From an uncultured Prevotella sp. (GTDB lineage: Bacteria > Bacteroidota > Bacteroidia > Bacteroidales > Bacteroidaceae): a DNA stretch of 36,311 nt. Location of the stretch: contig CALCVT010000075.1 of NCBI GenBank assembly GCA_937906495.1, positions 1 through 36,311 on the forward strand, written 5' to 3'. A program made the translations under genes and the position numbers. Positions 1 through 7,997 of the stretch are shown here, one piece after another (the stretch's first letter is position 1; each line of letters opens with the position of its first letter). The notes under the pieces were generated by a model. It ran no database searches. It was not told the DNA's origin and was given only the letters and a program-made list of their open reading frames with translations.

Positions 1-5
1 ATAAG

Positions 6-51
6 CCCATCGGCAGAATTAAGTATGCACTAAATTAATTCCGCCAACGGG
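6..51 (+). terminator. Imperfect hairpin followed by TTTT, possible terminator
   Basis: Bases 6-22 can pair with 35-51 with three mismatches around an AT-rich loop, and TTTTAT follows directly on the plus strand. This shape fits an intrinsic terminator for a plus-strand gene lying left of the window. The minus-strand tail is weak. The mismatches lower confidence. Confidence 0.4.
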
Positions 52-141
52 TTTTATCAAGCATATCATTATCAATCAGCACCGCCTATCAAGAAGTTCC
101 GGCACAGGCTTTGCCCATGCCCTTGGCGCACCACCAACCAC

Positions 142-372
142 TTACCTACTCTTATATTTATAGGAGTGCAAGAAGTATGACCAATGGCTATAATCCACCA
201 AAGCCTCACCCACTCCATTTATAAAAAGTGCAGGACTAACATTTGAAGATACTTTCTGTAAAGTTAATACCACCTTCAGCATAGCAATATAAGAGGTCTG
301 CAATTTAATTTGGAGGCGTACGCACTGATTTACTTGAATTTTTAGTATTTCCGACCGCACTTGCCTATGCAT
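142..372 (-). CDS. Hypothetical 76-residue ORF, doubtful
   Basis: This open frame starts at an ATG (370-372) and would encode 76 residues with a basic, Val/Leu/Gln-rich composition. I recognise no family, signal peptide or membrane segment. Its start codon lies inside the left arm of the palindrome at 363-384, and it lies downstream of the oxidoreductase gene that ends at 412. It could be a small gene, a decayed gene or a chance open frame. The rest of bases 1-411 shows only the two hairpins listed here. Confidence 0.22.
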   Translation of the reverse strand: MHRQVRSEILKIQVNQCVRLQIKLQTSYIAMLKVVLTLQKVSSNVSPALFINGVGEALVDYSHWSYFLHSYKYKSR

Positions 373-384
373 AAATGCATAGGC
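363..384. repeat. Perfect 22-bp palindrome (10-bp arms, 2-bp loop)
   Basis: The arms GCCTATGCAT and ATGCATAGGC flank an AA loop. The palindrome lies 28 bp downstream of the stop of the oxidoreductase gene at 412. No T-run follows on either strand, so it is not a textbook intrinsic terminator. It could be an mRNA 3'-end stabilising hairpin or a protein-binding dyad. Confidence 0.6.
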
Positions 385-411
385 TGAATGCAGCCGGAGA
401 TACTTTACTTA

Positions 412-2913
412 CTAAATGAAAAGGTTTACACCTGCTTGCTCCGCTCGATTCATATAGGTAGCCACACCACCAATCTTGACATTGTCAAGCAATTCCTCAC
501 GGGCAACTCCCATCACATCCATCGACATCTGGCAAGCGATAAACTCCACTCCATTATCGACGGCCTGCTGACGCAGCGATTCGAGCGAGTCTACTCCCTT
601 ACGCTTCATCAAGCTGCGCATCATGCGGCGGCCAATGCCTCCCATATTCATTTTTGACAGTTTCAACTGGAGCGAACTCGAAGGTAGCATCATGCTAAAC
701 ATACGGCCAAAGAAGTCTTTCTTAACCTGCGGTTTATGCTCTTTCTTGATAGCATTCAGCCCCCAGAAAGTAAAGAATATGGTTACTTTCTTACCAGTAG
801 CAGCTGCACCATTGGCCAGCACAAAGGTGGCCAATGCCTTGTCGAGGTCATCACTGAAAAGGATAAACGTTTTTCCATCCTTTGGCAATATGGGCTGGGC
901 TGCAGGCATCGACGATGCAACTGTTGCAGAACCAGCTTCTGCTACATGACCTTGTACTGCACCTTTCTGCACACAAACACAGAACAAGCCCTTCTCTTCG
1001 GTACACGACACATAGGTATTACCTGTCGTCTGGCACCATGCCTCAGCATCTGCCGGAAATCCGGGATCAGAAGCAAGCACCTCTATCTGCTGTCCTACCG
1101 GCAGGGAATCTATTTTTTGCTTGAGTTTCAGAATAGGACCTGGACACGACAACCCGCAAGCATCGAGGCGCAAGCGCTGGGCCGCCTCTGCTACAGGCTG
1201 AACGGAAACTGTAGCAGCTTCAGCCAGCTTGCAAACATCACTAAAGGGTTTAGGTACAGGCAACGAAGCTGTTGCAGCCTTCAACACCTTGAGACCACCC
1301 ACCAAGTTACGCACATCGTTCCATCCGTTGAGTTTAAGAATGTTTGAAGCCAAATAACCACGCATACCAACACCGCAGAAAACAATGACTGGACGATCTG
1401 CAGGCAGTTCGGAAAGGCGGTCGCGTAAATCGTCCAAAGGCACGTTTACTGCACCGGGCAACGAACCGAGAGCGAACTCGTCTGCAGTACGAACATCGAG
1501 CATAAGGGTTGTCGCAGGGTCAACTTGCTGCATCTCGCGCCAGTAGACGGGCGTCATCTTGCCCGAAAGAATGTTCTGCGCCACATAGCCCGCCATGGCT
1601 ACCGGATCTTTGGCTGAGGAGAAAGGAGGGGCGTAGGCCTGTTCCAGAGCGGTAAGATCGGCCACTGTATCACCATGCTTTATAGCCAGGGCTATTTGAT
1701 CGATACGTTTGTCGACACCGGAACGTCCCACAATCTGTGCGCCATAGAGTTTTCCAGTATGGGGTTGGAACACCAGTTTAATGGTCATGGGAACAGCTCC
1801 TGGATAATAACCTGCATGGTCGTTTGGATGAAGAGTTGCTGTCAGGTAATCCATGCCCCACTGCTTAAGGCGCTTGGCAGGCAGTCCGGTAGCAGCCACA
1901 GTGAGATCGAATACCTTGGCAATCGAGGTACCGATGGCACCCTCGTACTCACAATTGTTGCCCATCACCATATTGTCGGCCACGAGGCGTGCCTGACGGT
2001 TAGCAGGTCCGGCCAAATAGTTGAGCCAAGGCTTTCCGGTAAGGGGATGAGGATATTCAATCGCATCGCCTACAGCATAAATATAAGGGTCGGAAGTTTG
2101 AAGGTAGCTATTCACCTTTATACCCTTGGCCTCGCCCAATTCAATACCTGCCTGCTCAGCTAAACGGGTATTGGGGCGCACGCCAATGCTCAGCACCACC
2201 ATATCAGTTGCGATATGCTGTCCTGAGGCCAGACTCACATCTAATCTTCCATCAGCCTGTTTAGCAAAGGCTGAAACTGCCTGTTTGAGGTATAGCCGCA
2301 CGCCTTTTTGCAACAGATGCTCGTGTACAAGCGAGGCCATCGAAAAATCGATGGGGGCCATCACCTGGTCGGCCATCTCAACTACAGCAACTTCAACTCC
2401 GGCATCGTGCAGGTTTTCGGCCATCTCAAGTCCTATAAAGCCACCACCAATGATAACGGCACTGCGCACCTGATGCTGCGTAATATAAGCTTTTATATGG
2501 TCAGTATCCTCCACATTACGGAGCGTAAAGATGCCTTCAGAGTCGATTCCGGGCAAGGGTGGACGCACGGGCGATGCTCCTGGCGAGAGGAGCAGGCGAT
2601 CGTAACTTTCGTCGTAAATCCGGCCATTGGCACAGCGCACCTTAACCTTACGGTTAGCACGATCTATTTCTACAACCTCCTGCTCTACACGCACGTCCAC
2701 GTTCAAACGCTGTGAAAATCCGGCTACGGTTTGTACCAAAAGTTTTTCGCGTTCGGCTATCGTTCCTCCGATGTAATACGGAAGGCCACAATTGGCATAC
2801 GAGATGTATTTTCCTTTTTCAAAGAGAATGATTTCGGCCGATTCGTCGATGCGGCGGATGCGGGCTGCCGCGGTTGCACCTCCGGCAACACCACCCACGA
2901 TTAAATGCTTCAT
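412..2913 (-). CDS. CoA-disulfide reductase-like protein fused to rhodanese, TusA and DsrE-like modules
   Basis: This 833-residue protein carries four sulfur/thiol modules. Residues 1-445 are a class III pyridine-nucleotide disulfide oxidoreductase, with an FAD-binding GGVAGG at 7-12, the single redox cysteine in NCGLPYY (Cys42), and an NAD-binding GGGFIG at 156-161. About 465-545 is a rhodanese domain with its putative active cysteine in VFCGVGMRG (Cys513). About 580-650 is a TusA/SirA domain with the CPGP motif at 590-593. From about 680 to the end is a DsrE/DsrF-like domain with a cysteine at 794. CoA-disulfide reductases use NAD(P)H to reduce CoA or persulfide disulfides, and the other modules carry or transfer persulfide sulfur. 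The overall role in sulfane-sulfur or CoA-thiol handling is inferred. An in-frame ATG lies at 2997, but the ATG at 2913 starts directly at the Rossmann strand and is preferred. It is predicted to be cytoplasmic. The gene appears monocistronic. Confidence 0.9.
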   Translation of the reverse strand: MKHLIVGGVAGGATAAARIRRIDESAEIILFEKGKYISYANCGLPYYIGGTIAEREKLLVQTVAGFSQRLNVDVRVEQEVVEIDRANRKVKVRCANGRIYDESYDRLLLSPGASPVRPPLPGIDSEGIFTLRNVEDTDHIKAYITQHQVRSAVIIGGGFIGLEMAENLHDAGVEVAVVEMADQVMAPIDFSMASLVHEHLLQKGVRLYLKQAVSAFAKQADGRLDVSLASGQHIATDMVVLSIGVRPNTRLAEQAGIELGEAKGIKVNSYLQTSDPYIYAVGDAIEYPHPLTGKPWLNYLAGPANRQARLVADNMVMGNNCEYEGAIGTSIAKVFDLTVAATGLPAKRLKQWGMDYLTATLHPNDHAGYYPGAVPMTIKLVFQPHTGKLYGAQIVGRSGVDKRIDQIALAIKHGDTVADLTALEQAYAPPFSSAKDPVAMAGYVAQNILSGKMTPVYWREMQQVDPATTLMLDVRTADEFALGSLPGAVNVPLDDLRDRLSELPADRPVIVFCGVGMRGYLASNILKLNGWNDVRNLVGGLKVLKAATASLPVPKPFSDVCKLAEAATVSVQPVAEAAQRLRLDACGLSCPGPILKLKQKIDSLPVGQQIEVLASDPGFPADAEAWCQTTGNTYVSCTEEKGLFCVCVQKGAVQGHVAEAGSATVASSMPAAQPILPKDGKTFILFSDDLDKALATFVLANGAAATGKKVTIFFTFWGLNAIKKEHKPQVKKDFFGRMFSMMLPSSSLQLKLSKMNMGGIGRRMMRSLMKRKGVDSLESLRQQAVDNGVEFIACQMSMDVMGVAREELLDNVKIGGVATYMNRAEQAGVNLFI

Positions 2914-3464
2914 ATACTTGTATTGTTTTATTCGTGATTGTAAATATTTTCCTGCGGAAACATTTGTAAATATACAAGCATCTTGGAAATACACCATATT
3001 TAGCCGATTAATTTAATATTTATTACGACTAAGTGTAAATAGATACGAGAATTTATACAAAAAATGGGCAAAAACGAGATTTGCAACTACATTCATCCAC
3101 ACAAGCAAATTACATCACACCATACGTAACCAGCATCACAAGCAGGACGAAAATTCGAAAGCCTCAGCACTTTATGCCATTTCTACACAGATTTGGAAAA
3201 ATCAGAAAGCAATAAAAAGAAACTACAAATACAACACCTTACATTATAAACGCACAAGTAATCAAAGCAGCATACACTATCGGGAAGGTTACATGCACTA
3301 TTTTATAGGATAGTGCCACAATTTGGTGAAACTGTATGCCACACAACGAAAAATAGTTTATTTAAAAAGACATTCGTACGGAAAACTCGCAAATAAAATG
3401 GTATTTTTGCAAAAAGACCATAGGCTTTCTACAAACGAAACGAGCATCTTCAAAACAGCATAAC
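2914..3464. other. Intergenic region between divergent genes
   Basis: This AT-rich region separates the minus-strand oxidoreductase gene from the plus-strand lipoprotein gene. I see one clear plus-strand -7 element (3402-3410). I found no equally good promoter for the minus strand and no convincing ORF; the longest reading frames are about 20 codons. No RNA gene was recognised. Confidence 0.5.
3402..3410 (+). promoter_or_regulatory. Bacteroidota -7 promoter element TATTTTTGC
   Basis: The sequence matches the Bacteroidota primary-sigma consensus TAnnTTTGC exactly. It lies 54 bp before the ATG of the lipoprotein gene at 3465. No clear TTTG -33 element was seen upstream, so this is a one-box call. 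Confidence 0.55.
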
Positions 3465-3857
3465 ATGAAGCGAAAACTACTTGTATACATCGCACTTTGC
3501 TTATTAACTCTCACAGCATGCACTCACCCGAGCATTGGAAAACTCATTGGGAGTGACCGCGACGAACATGGTTGTATCGGTTCTGCCGGATACGTATGGA
3601 GCTATGCCATGCACGATTGCGTGCGCCTTTGGGAAGCAGGAATCCGCATGGACTCCGGTCCCGGACAAGTATTTCTAATTTTTAGTGAGGATTCGACCTT
3701 TGCCGAGATTTTTCCTCCCGATGGTGAATCGGTTATTTGCAAGCGTAAAAAAGATTTACCGGCCTGGTATACCAAACAAGGCGAAAAGGCTGTTTACTAC
3801 AATAAAGGTATGCTACGCGCCAGCATAAATGGCTATACCTATTGTGTAACTCCCTGA
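3465..3857 (+). CDS. Small secreted lipoprotein of unknown function
   Basis: The 130-residue product begins with a lipoprotein signal peptide: a basic start, a hydrophobic core and the lipobox LTAC with Cys19. The mature part has a conserved-looking block, DEHGCIGSAGY followed by a tryptophan, a second cysteine and RLWEAGIR, and then a stretch resembling a small beta-rich domain ending in Tyr-Cys. The even number of mature cysteines suggests possible disulfides. I cannot name the family with certainty. It should be anchored in the inner or outer membrane facing the periplasm or surface. A -7 element lies upstream and a strong terminator downstream, so it is probably monocistronic. Confidence 0.8.
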   Translation: MKRKLLVYIALCLLTLTACTHPSIGKLIGSDRDEHGCIGSAGYVWSYAMHDCVRLWEAGIRMDSGPGQVFLIFSEDSTFAEIFPPDGESVICKRKKDLPAWYTKQGEKAVYYNKGMLRASINGYTYCVTP

Positions 3858-3888
3858 AACTGCCCATACATAAAGAAACTAAAAGCAA

Positions 3889-3950
3889 CGGCCATGCGCA
3901 CAGCTACAAACTCTAACAGTTTGCAGCACATGCGCATGGCCGCTTTTTTT
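3889..3950. terminator. Strong intrinsic terminator, possibly bidirectional
   Basis: A perfect 12-bp stem pairs 3889-3900 with 3931-3942, and a second hairpin within the loop pairs 3907-3912 with 3918-3923. Seven T's follow on the plus strand (3944-3950). It lies between the convergent lipoprotein and CYTH genes, and the A-rich left flank could serve the minus strand as well. Confidence 0.88.
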
Positions 3951-3966
3951 GACCAGCTGTTTTTCT

Positions 3967-4443
3967 TTATTCAATGGCCCACGTTTTAAACGGGCACTGA
4001 CGCAGAGATGAATTGTAATATTTGCGGTCTCCCGTAACCTCTTCGGCTATAAAGGGCGGACGCTCAAAGTATTCATCAGGGCTTGAAAGTTCAATTTCAG
4101 CAACTACAAGACCCTCGTTTTCACCCAAGAACTCATCTACTTCGTAGATATGGTTACCTACGGGAACCAGCCAGCGAATTTTATCGATTACTCCCGGCTC
4201 ACAAAGAGCTAACAGAGCATTTGCCTCGTCTGCTGTAATTTCTTTTTCGAACTCATAGCGAGAGAGGCCTCCATCACACGAAGGTCCTTTGATGGTAAGA
4301 TAGCCTTTTTCATTGCGCAACCGCACACGAACCGTCCGGCCCCGTTCGCTGCAGATGTAACCCTGTACTATGCGCGAATGGGATGTGGAAGCAGCTTTGT
4401 AATCGCCCTTCACTAAAAATTTCCTTTCAATCTCTAAAGCCAA
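3967..4443 (-). CDS. CYTH-domain triphosphate tunnel protein
   Basis: The protein has the CYTH signature EIERK (ExExK) near its N-terminus, followed by alternating charged strands with Arg/Lys/Glu typical of the triphosphate tunnel fold (RVRLRNEKGY, LTIKGP, YEFEKEI, YEVDEF, AEIELSS). Family members hydrolyse inorganic triphosphate or related polyphosphate substrates with divalent metal; the bacterial substrate is often uncertain. No ATG opens the frame. A TTG at 4443 starts two codons before the signature and gives 158 residues, matching the compact bacterial members. Another TTG at 4497 would add 18 unrelated residues. It is predicted to be cytoplasmic. It lies downstream of the 46-residue gene and prfB and may share their transcript. 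Confidence 0.85.
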   Translation of the reverse strand: MALEIERKFLVKGDYKAASTSHSRIVQGYICSERGRTVRVRLRNEKGYLTIKGPSCDGGLSRYEFEKEITADEANALLALCEPGVIDKIRWLVPVGNHIYEVDEFLGENEGLVVAEIELSSPDEYFERPPFIAEEVTGDRKYYNSSLRQCPFKTWAIE

Positions 4444-4535
4444 CTTGTACTCGTTTAAAAGATTACTGATTTTTACTGACCGCCCGGACTCGCACAAAAC
4501 TATCGTTACATTGAGCCAAAGCAGAAATTATGCAG

Positions 4536-4676
4536 CTATACGAAGAGGCAATATGCAATCATAGACAATACTGCCAAAAGCGTCAGCGCTATGAAAATAC
4601 CATTCACCACACGCTTTGCCTGGCGCGCTTGCTGCGCTTCGCGCACACGTTGTTTTTGTTGTTTTTTTTGATTCAT
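4536..4676 (-). CDS. 46-residue single-span membrane protein
   Basis: This small ORF starts at an ATG (4674-4676) and ends at TAG (4536-4538). Its first 22 residues are very basic and Gln-rich (starting MNQKKQQKQR), followed by one hydrophobic segment of about 20 residues (about 25-44, IFIALTLLAVLSMIAY). This looks like a genuine single-pass inner-membrane microprotein with a cytoplasmic basic tail. It lies between prfB and the CYTH gene on the same strand. No function can be assigned from sequence. The compositional split into basic tail and membrane span argues against a chance frame. Confidence 0.65.
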   Translation of the reverse strand: MNQKKQQKQRVREAQQARQAKRVVNGIFIALTLLAVLSMIAYCLFV

Positions 4677-4694
4677 GGCTAAATAGATTTTAGT

Positions 4695-4782
4695 ACGGGT
4701 TGTATGCAGTTTTCCGCCCTTTAAGGTATGTAGCAGCCAAAGCTAAGCACACACAAGTTGGGATGACTGGCATACAACCCGT
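4695..4782. repeat. 13-bp perfect inverted repeat with 62-nt spacer
   Basis: ACGGGTTGTATGC (4695-4707) is repeated inverted at 4770-4782. It lies between the prfB stop and the 46-residue gene, so it would form a long-loop stem in the transcript. No U-run follows on the minus strand. The right arm overlaps a short competing dyad ACCCG-T-CGGGT (4777-4787), allowing alternative pairings. Confidence 0.6.
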
Positions 4783-4790
4783 CGGGTAAT

Positions 4791-5912
4791 TTACTGCTCT
4801 TCTTCTTTTTCGGAGAATTCCATCAGATAAGATTTGATGAAGCCATCAATCTTACCATCCATCACTCCATTAACATCGCTAGTCTGAAAACCTGTGCGAT
4901 GATCCTTTACGCGGCGGTCGTCGAACACATAGCTGCGGATTTGACTACCCCACTCTATTTTTTTCTTTCCGGCCTCGATTTTAGCTTGTGCAGCCTTTCG
5001 TTTTTGCAAGGCGCGATCATAAAGTTGCGAGCGCAACAAACGCATGGCATTTTCACGGTTCTCGAGTTGTTTGCGGCTTTCTGTATTTTCAATCAAGATT
5101 TCTTCTTCCTCGCCAGTATCCGGATCTTTGTACTGATAGCGCAAGCGTACACCGGTTTCTACCTTATTGACATTCTGTCCACCAGCACCTCCAGAGCGGA
5201 AAAGGTCCCATGAAATTTTAGAGGGGTCGACATAAACCTCAATCGTATCGTCAACCAATGGTGTAACGAATACTGAAGCAAACGAAGTCATACGTTTACC
5301 CTGGGCATTGTATGGTGATACGCGTACAAGTCTATGAACTCCGTTTTCACTTTTAAGGTAGCCATAAGCGTCATCGCCCTCAATTTCCATAGTTACGGTT
5401 TTAATGCCAGCCTCATCGCCATCCTGCAAATGCGAAATAGTACATTTGTAGCCGTGGGCTTCGGCATAACGCATGTACATACGCATCAGCATTGAAGCCC
5501 AGTCTTGGCTTTCAGTACCACCCGCACCTGAATTGATTTTTAGCACGCAATCCATCGAGTCCTCTTCTTGCCGCAGCATATTGCGTAGCTCGAGTTCTTC
5601 GATAGCAGCGAGGGTCCGCTCGTAATTGGCGTCGACCTCCTCTTCGGTTACCATTTCGTCTTTATAGAAATCAAAGGCAAGAGCCAACTCATCGGCCAAG
5701 AGTTTAATCTGTTTATATCCCTCAATCCACTTCTCAATGCTTTTAACCTTTTTCATCTGCTCTTCGGCACGCTTTGCATCGTCCCAGAATCCTGGATCCT
5801 GGGTACGGAGCTGCTCCTCCTCGAGCTGCATCGTTTTGGCATCAATATCTAAGTATCGGTACAAGGCTTCTACACGGTCTTGCACGTCTTTGAGTTGGTC
5901 TGAGGTTATCAT
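4791..5912 (-). CDS. prfB: Peptide chain release factor 2
   Basis: RF2 recognises UGA and UAA stop codons in the ribosomal A site and triggers peptidyl-tRNA hydrolysis. The 373-residue protein has a coiled N-terminal domain, the catalytic GGQ at 244-246 (in GGAGGQNVNK) and the stop-codon recognition loop at about 199 as SPY, where E. coli has SPF. It is close in length to the 365-residue E. coli protein. Many bacteria use an in-frame UGA and +1 frameshift at about codon 26. Here the aligned segment RYLDIDAK is read straight through (codons TAC TTA GAT) with no UGA, so autoregulatory frameshifting is absent. The start is 29 bp after the acyl-CoA synthetase stop, so the two are probably cotranscribed. 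Confidence 0.97.
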   Translation of the reverse strand: MITSDQLKDVQDRVEALYRYLDIDAKTMQLEEEQLRTQDPGFWDDAKRAEEQMKKVKSIEKWIEGYKQIKLLADELALAFDFYKDEMVTEEEVDANYERTLAAIEELELRNMLRQEEDSMDCVLKINSGAGGTESQDWASMLMRMYMRYAEAHGYKCTISHLQDGDEAGIKTVTMEIEGDDAYGYLKSENGVHRLVRVSPYNAQGKRMTSFASVFVTPLVDDTIEVYVDPSKISWDLFRSGGAGGQNVNKVETGVRLRYQYKDPDTGEEEEILIENTESRKQLENRENAMRLLRSQLYDRALQKRKAAQAKIEAGKKKIEWGSQIRSYVFDDRRVKDHRTGFQTSDVNGVMDGKIDGFIKSYLMEFSEKEEEQ

Positions 5913-5941
5913 TTCTTTAAATGTCTGTTACTGTTATCTGT

Positions 5942-7774
5942 TTATTTTCCGGCTTCAGCATCGATATAAATCTGATTGATTTGCTCCGCATAATGTTCGT
6001 AAACTACACGTCGGCGCACTTTGAGCGTATTGGTCAACTCGCCATTGTCAATGGTAAAGGGTGATGGCAGAAGAACGAAACGTTTAATCTGTTCATAATG
6101 AGCCAAATCCTGCTGCAAAGTATCGATGCGCTCTTTATAGAGTTTAAGGATTTGGGGATGTTTGCAAAGTTCTTCTCTACTGCTGAACCGAATGCCCTGT
6201 TCTTTAGCATAGGCTTCGAGCACCTTATAGTCGGGCACGATGAGAGCACTAACAAATTTACGCATATCGGCCACAATGACGGCCTGGTCGACTAAACGGT
6301 CAAGCACCAGTTTCGACTCAATCATCTGCGGTGCTATGTACTTTCCATTTGAGGTTTTAAAAAGGTCCTTAATGCGTTCACGCAAAAAGAGTTCGCCGTT
6401 CTTGATGTAGCCGGCGTCGCCTGTATGAAACCACCCATCAGCATCGATAGCATCTTTTGTTGCGCTGTCTTTTTTGTAATAACCGGGCGTAATGGTTTTA
6501 CCACGCAACAGTATTTCGTCGTTTTCGCCAAATTTGATTTCTATTCCCTGTATCAGTCTTCCTACCGATCCGAGCGAAACTGGCTTTCCCATTATGTCGC
6601 ACGAAACGGTTGCCAAACTCTCGGTCAAGCCATATCCTACAATCATATTGAGCCCTGCCGCATGTACAAAGCGTTCTACCTCGGGCGAAACGGCAGCTCC
6701 TGCTGTAGGAAAGAAGTTGGCGCGTTCCAAACCCAATGTTTTACGCAATATACGGATAATGGTTTTGTCGTAAAGTTTATATTGAAGTTTGAGCCCTAAA
6801 GGAGCCGATTTACCCTGCGACTTATACTTGGTCCAATACCGGCTTCCCACTTCGAGTGCCTCGCCAATGAGTTTGCGCTCCATAAACGACCCATGCTCCA
6901 GTTTGTCGAGCACTGCCTGATAAACCTTCTCCCAAAAGCGAGGCACCGCCGACATACATGTTGGCTGCACCTCCTGCATGGAGCGTTGTACATCAGCCGG
7001 ACGCAAATTTATACATTGTTCTGCACCTTCAGAAAGTCCCAAATAGCACCATGCCCGCTCGAAGACATGAGTAAACGGTAGAAAATTAAGGAACACGTCG
7101 TTTTCAGAAAGAGGCAATACGGCATCGTTCACGCGCAAACCTTCGCGATACTGTGCGTAGGTCAGCATAACTCCTTTGCTTTGTCCGGTAGTTCCGCTGG
7201 TGTAGAGTATGTCACAAAGATCTTCGTAATTGGCCTCCTTTTGACGTTGCTGATAAGCGGCATCGATGCAGCTATTATCAACATCATCTGCCTTTGCCAA
7301 AAACTCATCAAAATAAATTGACAGATGGTCTTTGGGATGTTTTTTAACCTTACGGTCAAAAATAATGATTTGTTCCAAATTTTGTGCCACCTGCATCACA
7401 CCGAAAGCCGTGTCGTACTGTTCCTGTTCGCCCACAAACAGAAAACGCACTTGGGCATCATTGAGCATATAGGTGACCTGTGCACCACTACTTGTAGCAT
7501 AAAAAGGTATTGCCACGGCACGTATGCCGTAAGCACCAAAGTTTACAAAAAGCGTTTCGGGCTTGTTCTGCGAGAAAACAGCAATATTCTCTTGTACCTT
7601 AACCCCCAGTCGAAGCAAGGCGTAAGATACTTTTTTTACATTCTCGGCAAATTGATTCCATGAAATAGGAATCCACTGGTTCAAGTCATAATCGCGATAG
7701 CGCAGTGCTGTACGATTACCATAAACTTTAGCTTGTTCGAGAACCAGCTTTGAGAGGTGACAAATTCTTTGCAT
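5942..7774 (-). CDS. Long-chain acyl-CoA synthetase (AMP-forming)
   Basis: The 610-residue protein belongs to the ANL adenylating superfamily. It has the AMP/ATP-binding P-loop YTSGTTGQSKG at 191-201, a GYGLTES motif in the middle, and a hinge region with HTGDAGY and RIKDLFKTSNGKYIAP. The catalytic lysine-containing C-terminal lobe is truncated and diverged, as usual for the long-chain FAA1-like group. It activates fatty acids to acyl-CoA through an acyl-adenylate for lipid synthesis or degradation. It is cytoplasmic or peripheral to the inner membrane. A -7 promoter element lies at 7816-7824 and prfB follows 29 bp downstream. The exact chain-length preference cannot be read from sequence. 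Confidence 0.93.
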   Translation of the reverse strand: MQRICHLSKLVLEQAKVYGNRTALRYRDYDLNQWIPISWNQFAENVKKVSYALLRLGVKVQENIAVFSQNKPETLFVNFGAYGIRAVAIPFYATSSGAQVTYMLNDAQVRFLFVGEQEQYDTAFGVMQVAQNLEQIIIFDRKVKKHPKDHLSIYFDEFLAKADDVDNSCIDAAYQQRQKEANYEDLCDILYTSGTTGQSKGVMLTYAQYREGLRVNDAVLPLSENDVFLNFLPFTHVFERAWCYLGLSEGAEQCINLRPADVQRSMQEVQPTCMSAVPRFWEKVYQAVLDKLEHGSFMERKLIGEALEVGSRYWTKYKSQGKSAPLGLKLQYKLYDKTIIRILRKTLGLERANFFPTAGAAVSPEVERFVHAAGLNMIVGYGLTESLATVSCDIMGKPVSLGSVGRLIQGIEIKFGENDEILLRGKTITPGYYKKDSATKDAIDADGWFHTGDAGYIKNGELFLRERIKDLFKTSNGKYIAPQMIESKLVLDRLVDQAVIVADMRKFVSALIVPDYKVLEAYAKEQGIRFSSREELCKHPQILKLYKERIDTLQQDLAHYEQIKRFVLLPSPFTIDNGELTNTLKVRRRVVYEHYAEQINQIYIDAEAGK

Positions 7775-7815
7775 AGATGCAGGTTTTTTGAGAGTCTGGA
7801 AAGTTGCTTCCTAAC

Positions 7816-7824
7816 GCAAAGTTA
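7816..7824 (-). promoter_or_regulatory. Bacteroidota -7 element TAACTTTGC for the acyl-CoA synthetase gene
   Basis: On the minus strand this reads TAACTTTGC, an exact TAnnTTTGC match 41 bp before the start codon at 7774. It suggests that the acyl-CoA synthetase-prfB unit starts its own transcript separate from the upstream dcw genes. No clear -33 TTTG was seen. Confidence 0.55.
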
Positions 7825-7921
7825 TCTATTTTTATTGAATTTCCACGTTTTAAGTTTATCTTTTTGTCACCTTCACATCAAACCTCATACACAAAGGCGG
7901 TTGCTTAAGGCTTTACACCAA

Positions 7922-7969
7922 AGGCTGCGCTCCATTTACGGCGGCATTACCGTTAAAGGGGCACAGCCT
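7922..7969 (-). terminator. Hairpin after ftsW, probable weak terminator
   Basis: A 9-bp stem with one G-T pair (7922-7930 with 7961-7969) encloses a second ACGG/CCGT hairpin, 28 bp downstream of the ftsW stop. The minus-strand tail is TTGGTGT, a poor U-tract, so termination may be partial. Confidence 0.45.
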
Positions 7970-7997
7970 CTACATTTTAATTGATTCTGCAAACTAT

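Noticed and set aside
736..1347. 203-codon plus-strand frame inside the oxidoreductase gene
   Set aside because: It is a reverse-strand shadow of a well-supported coding region with clear domain motifs.
412..2997. Longer form of the oxidoreductase starting at the ATG at 2997
   Set aside because: It would add 28 residues ahead of the Rossmann strand, which in this family starts at or near the first residue; the ATG at 2913 fits.
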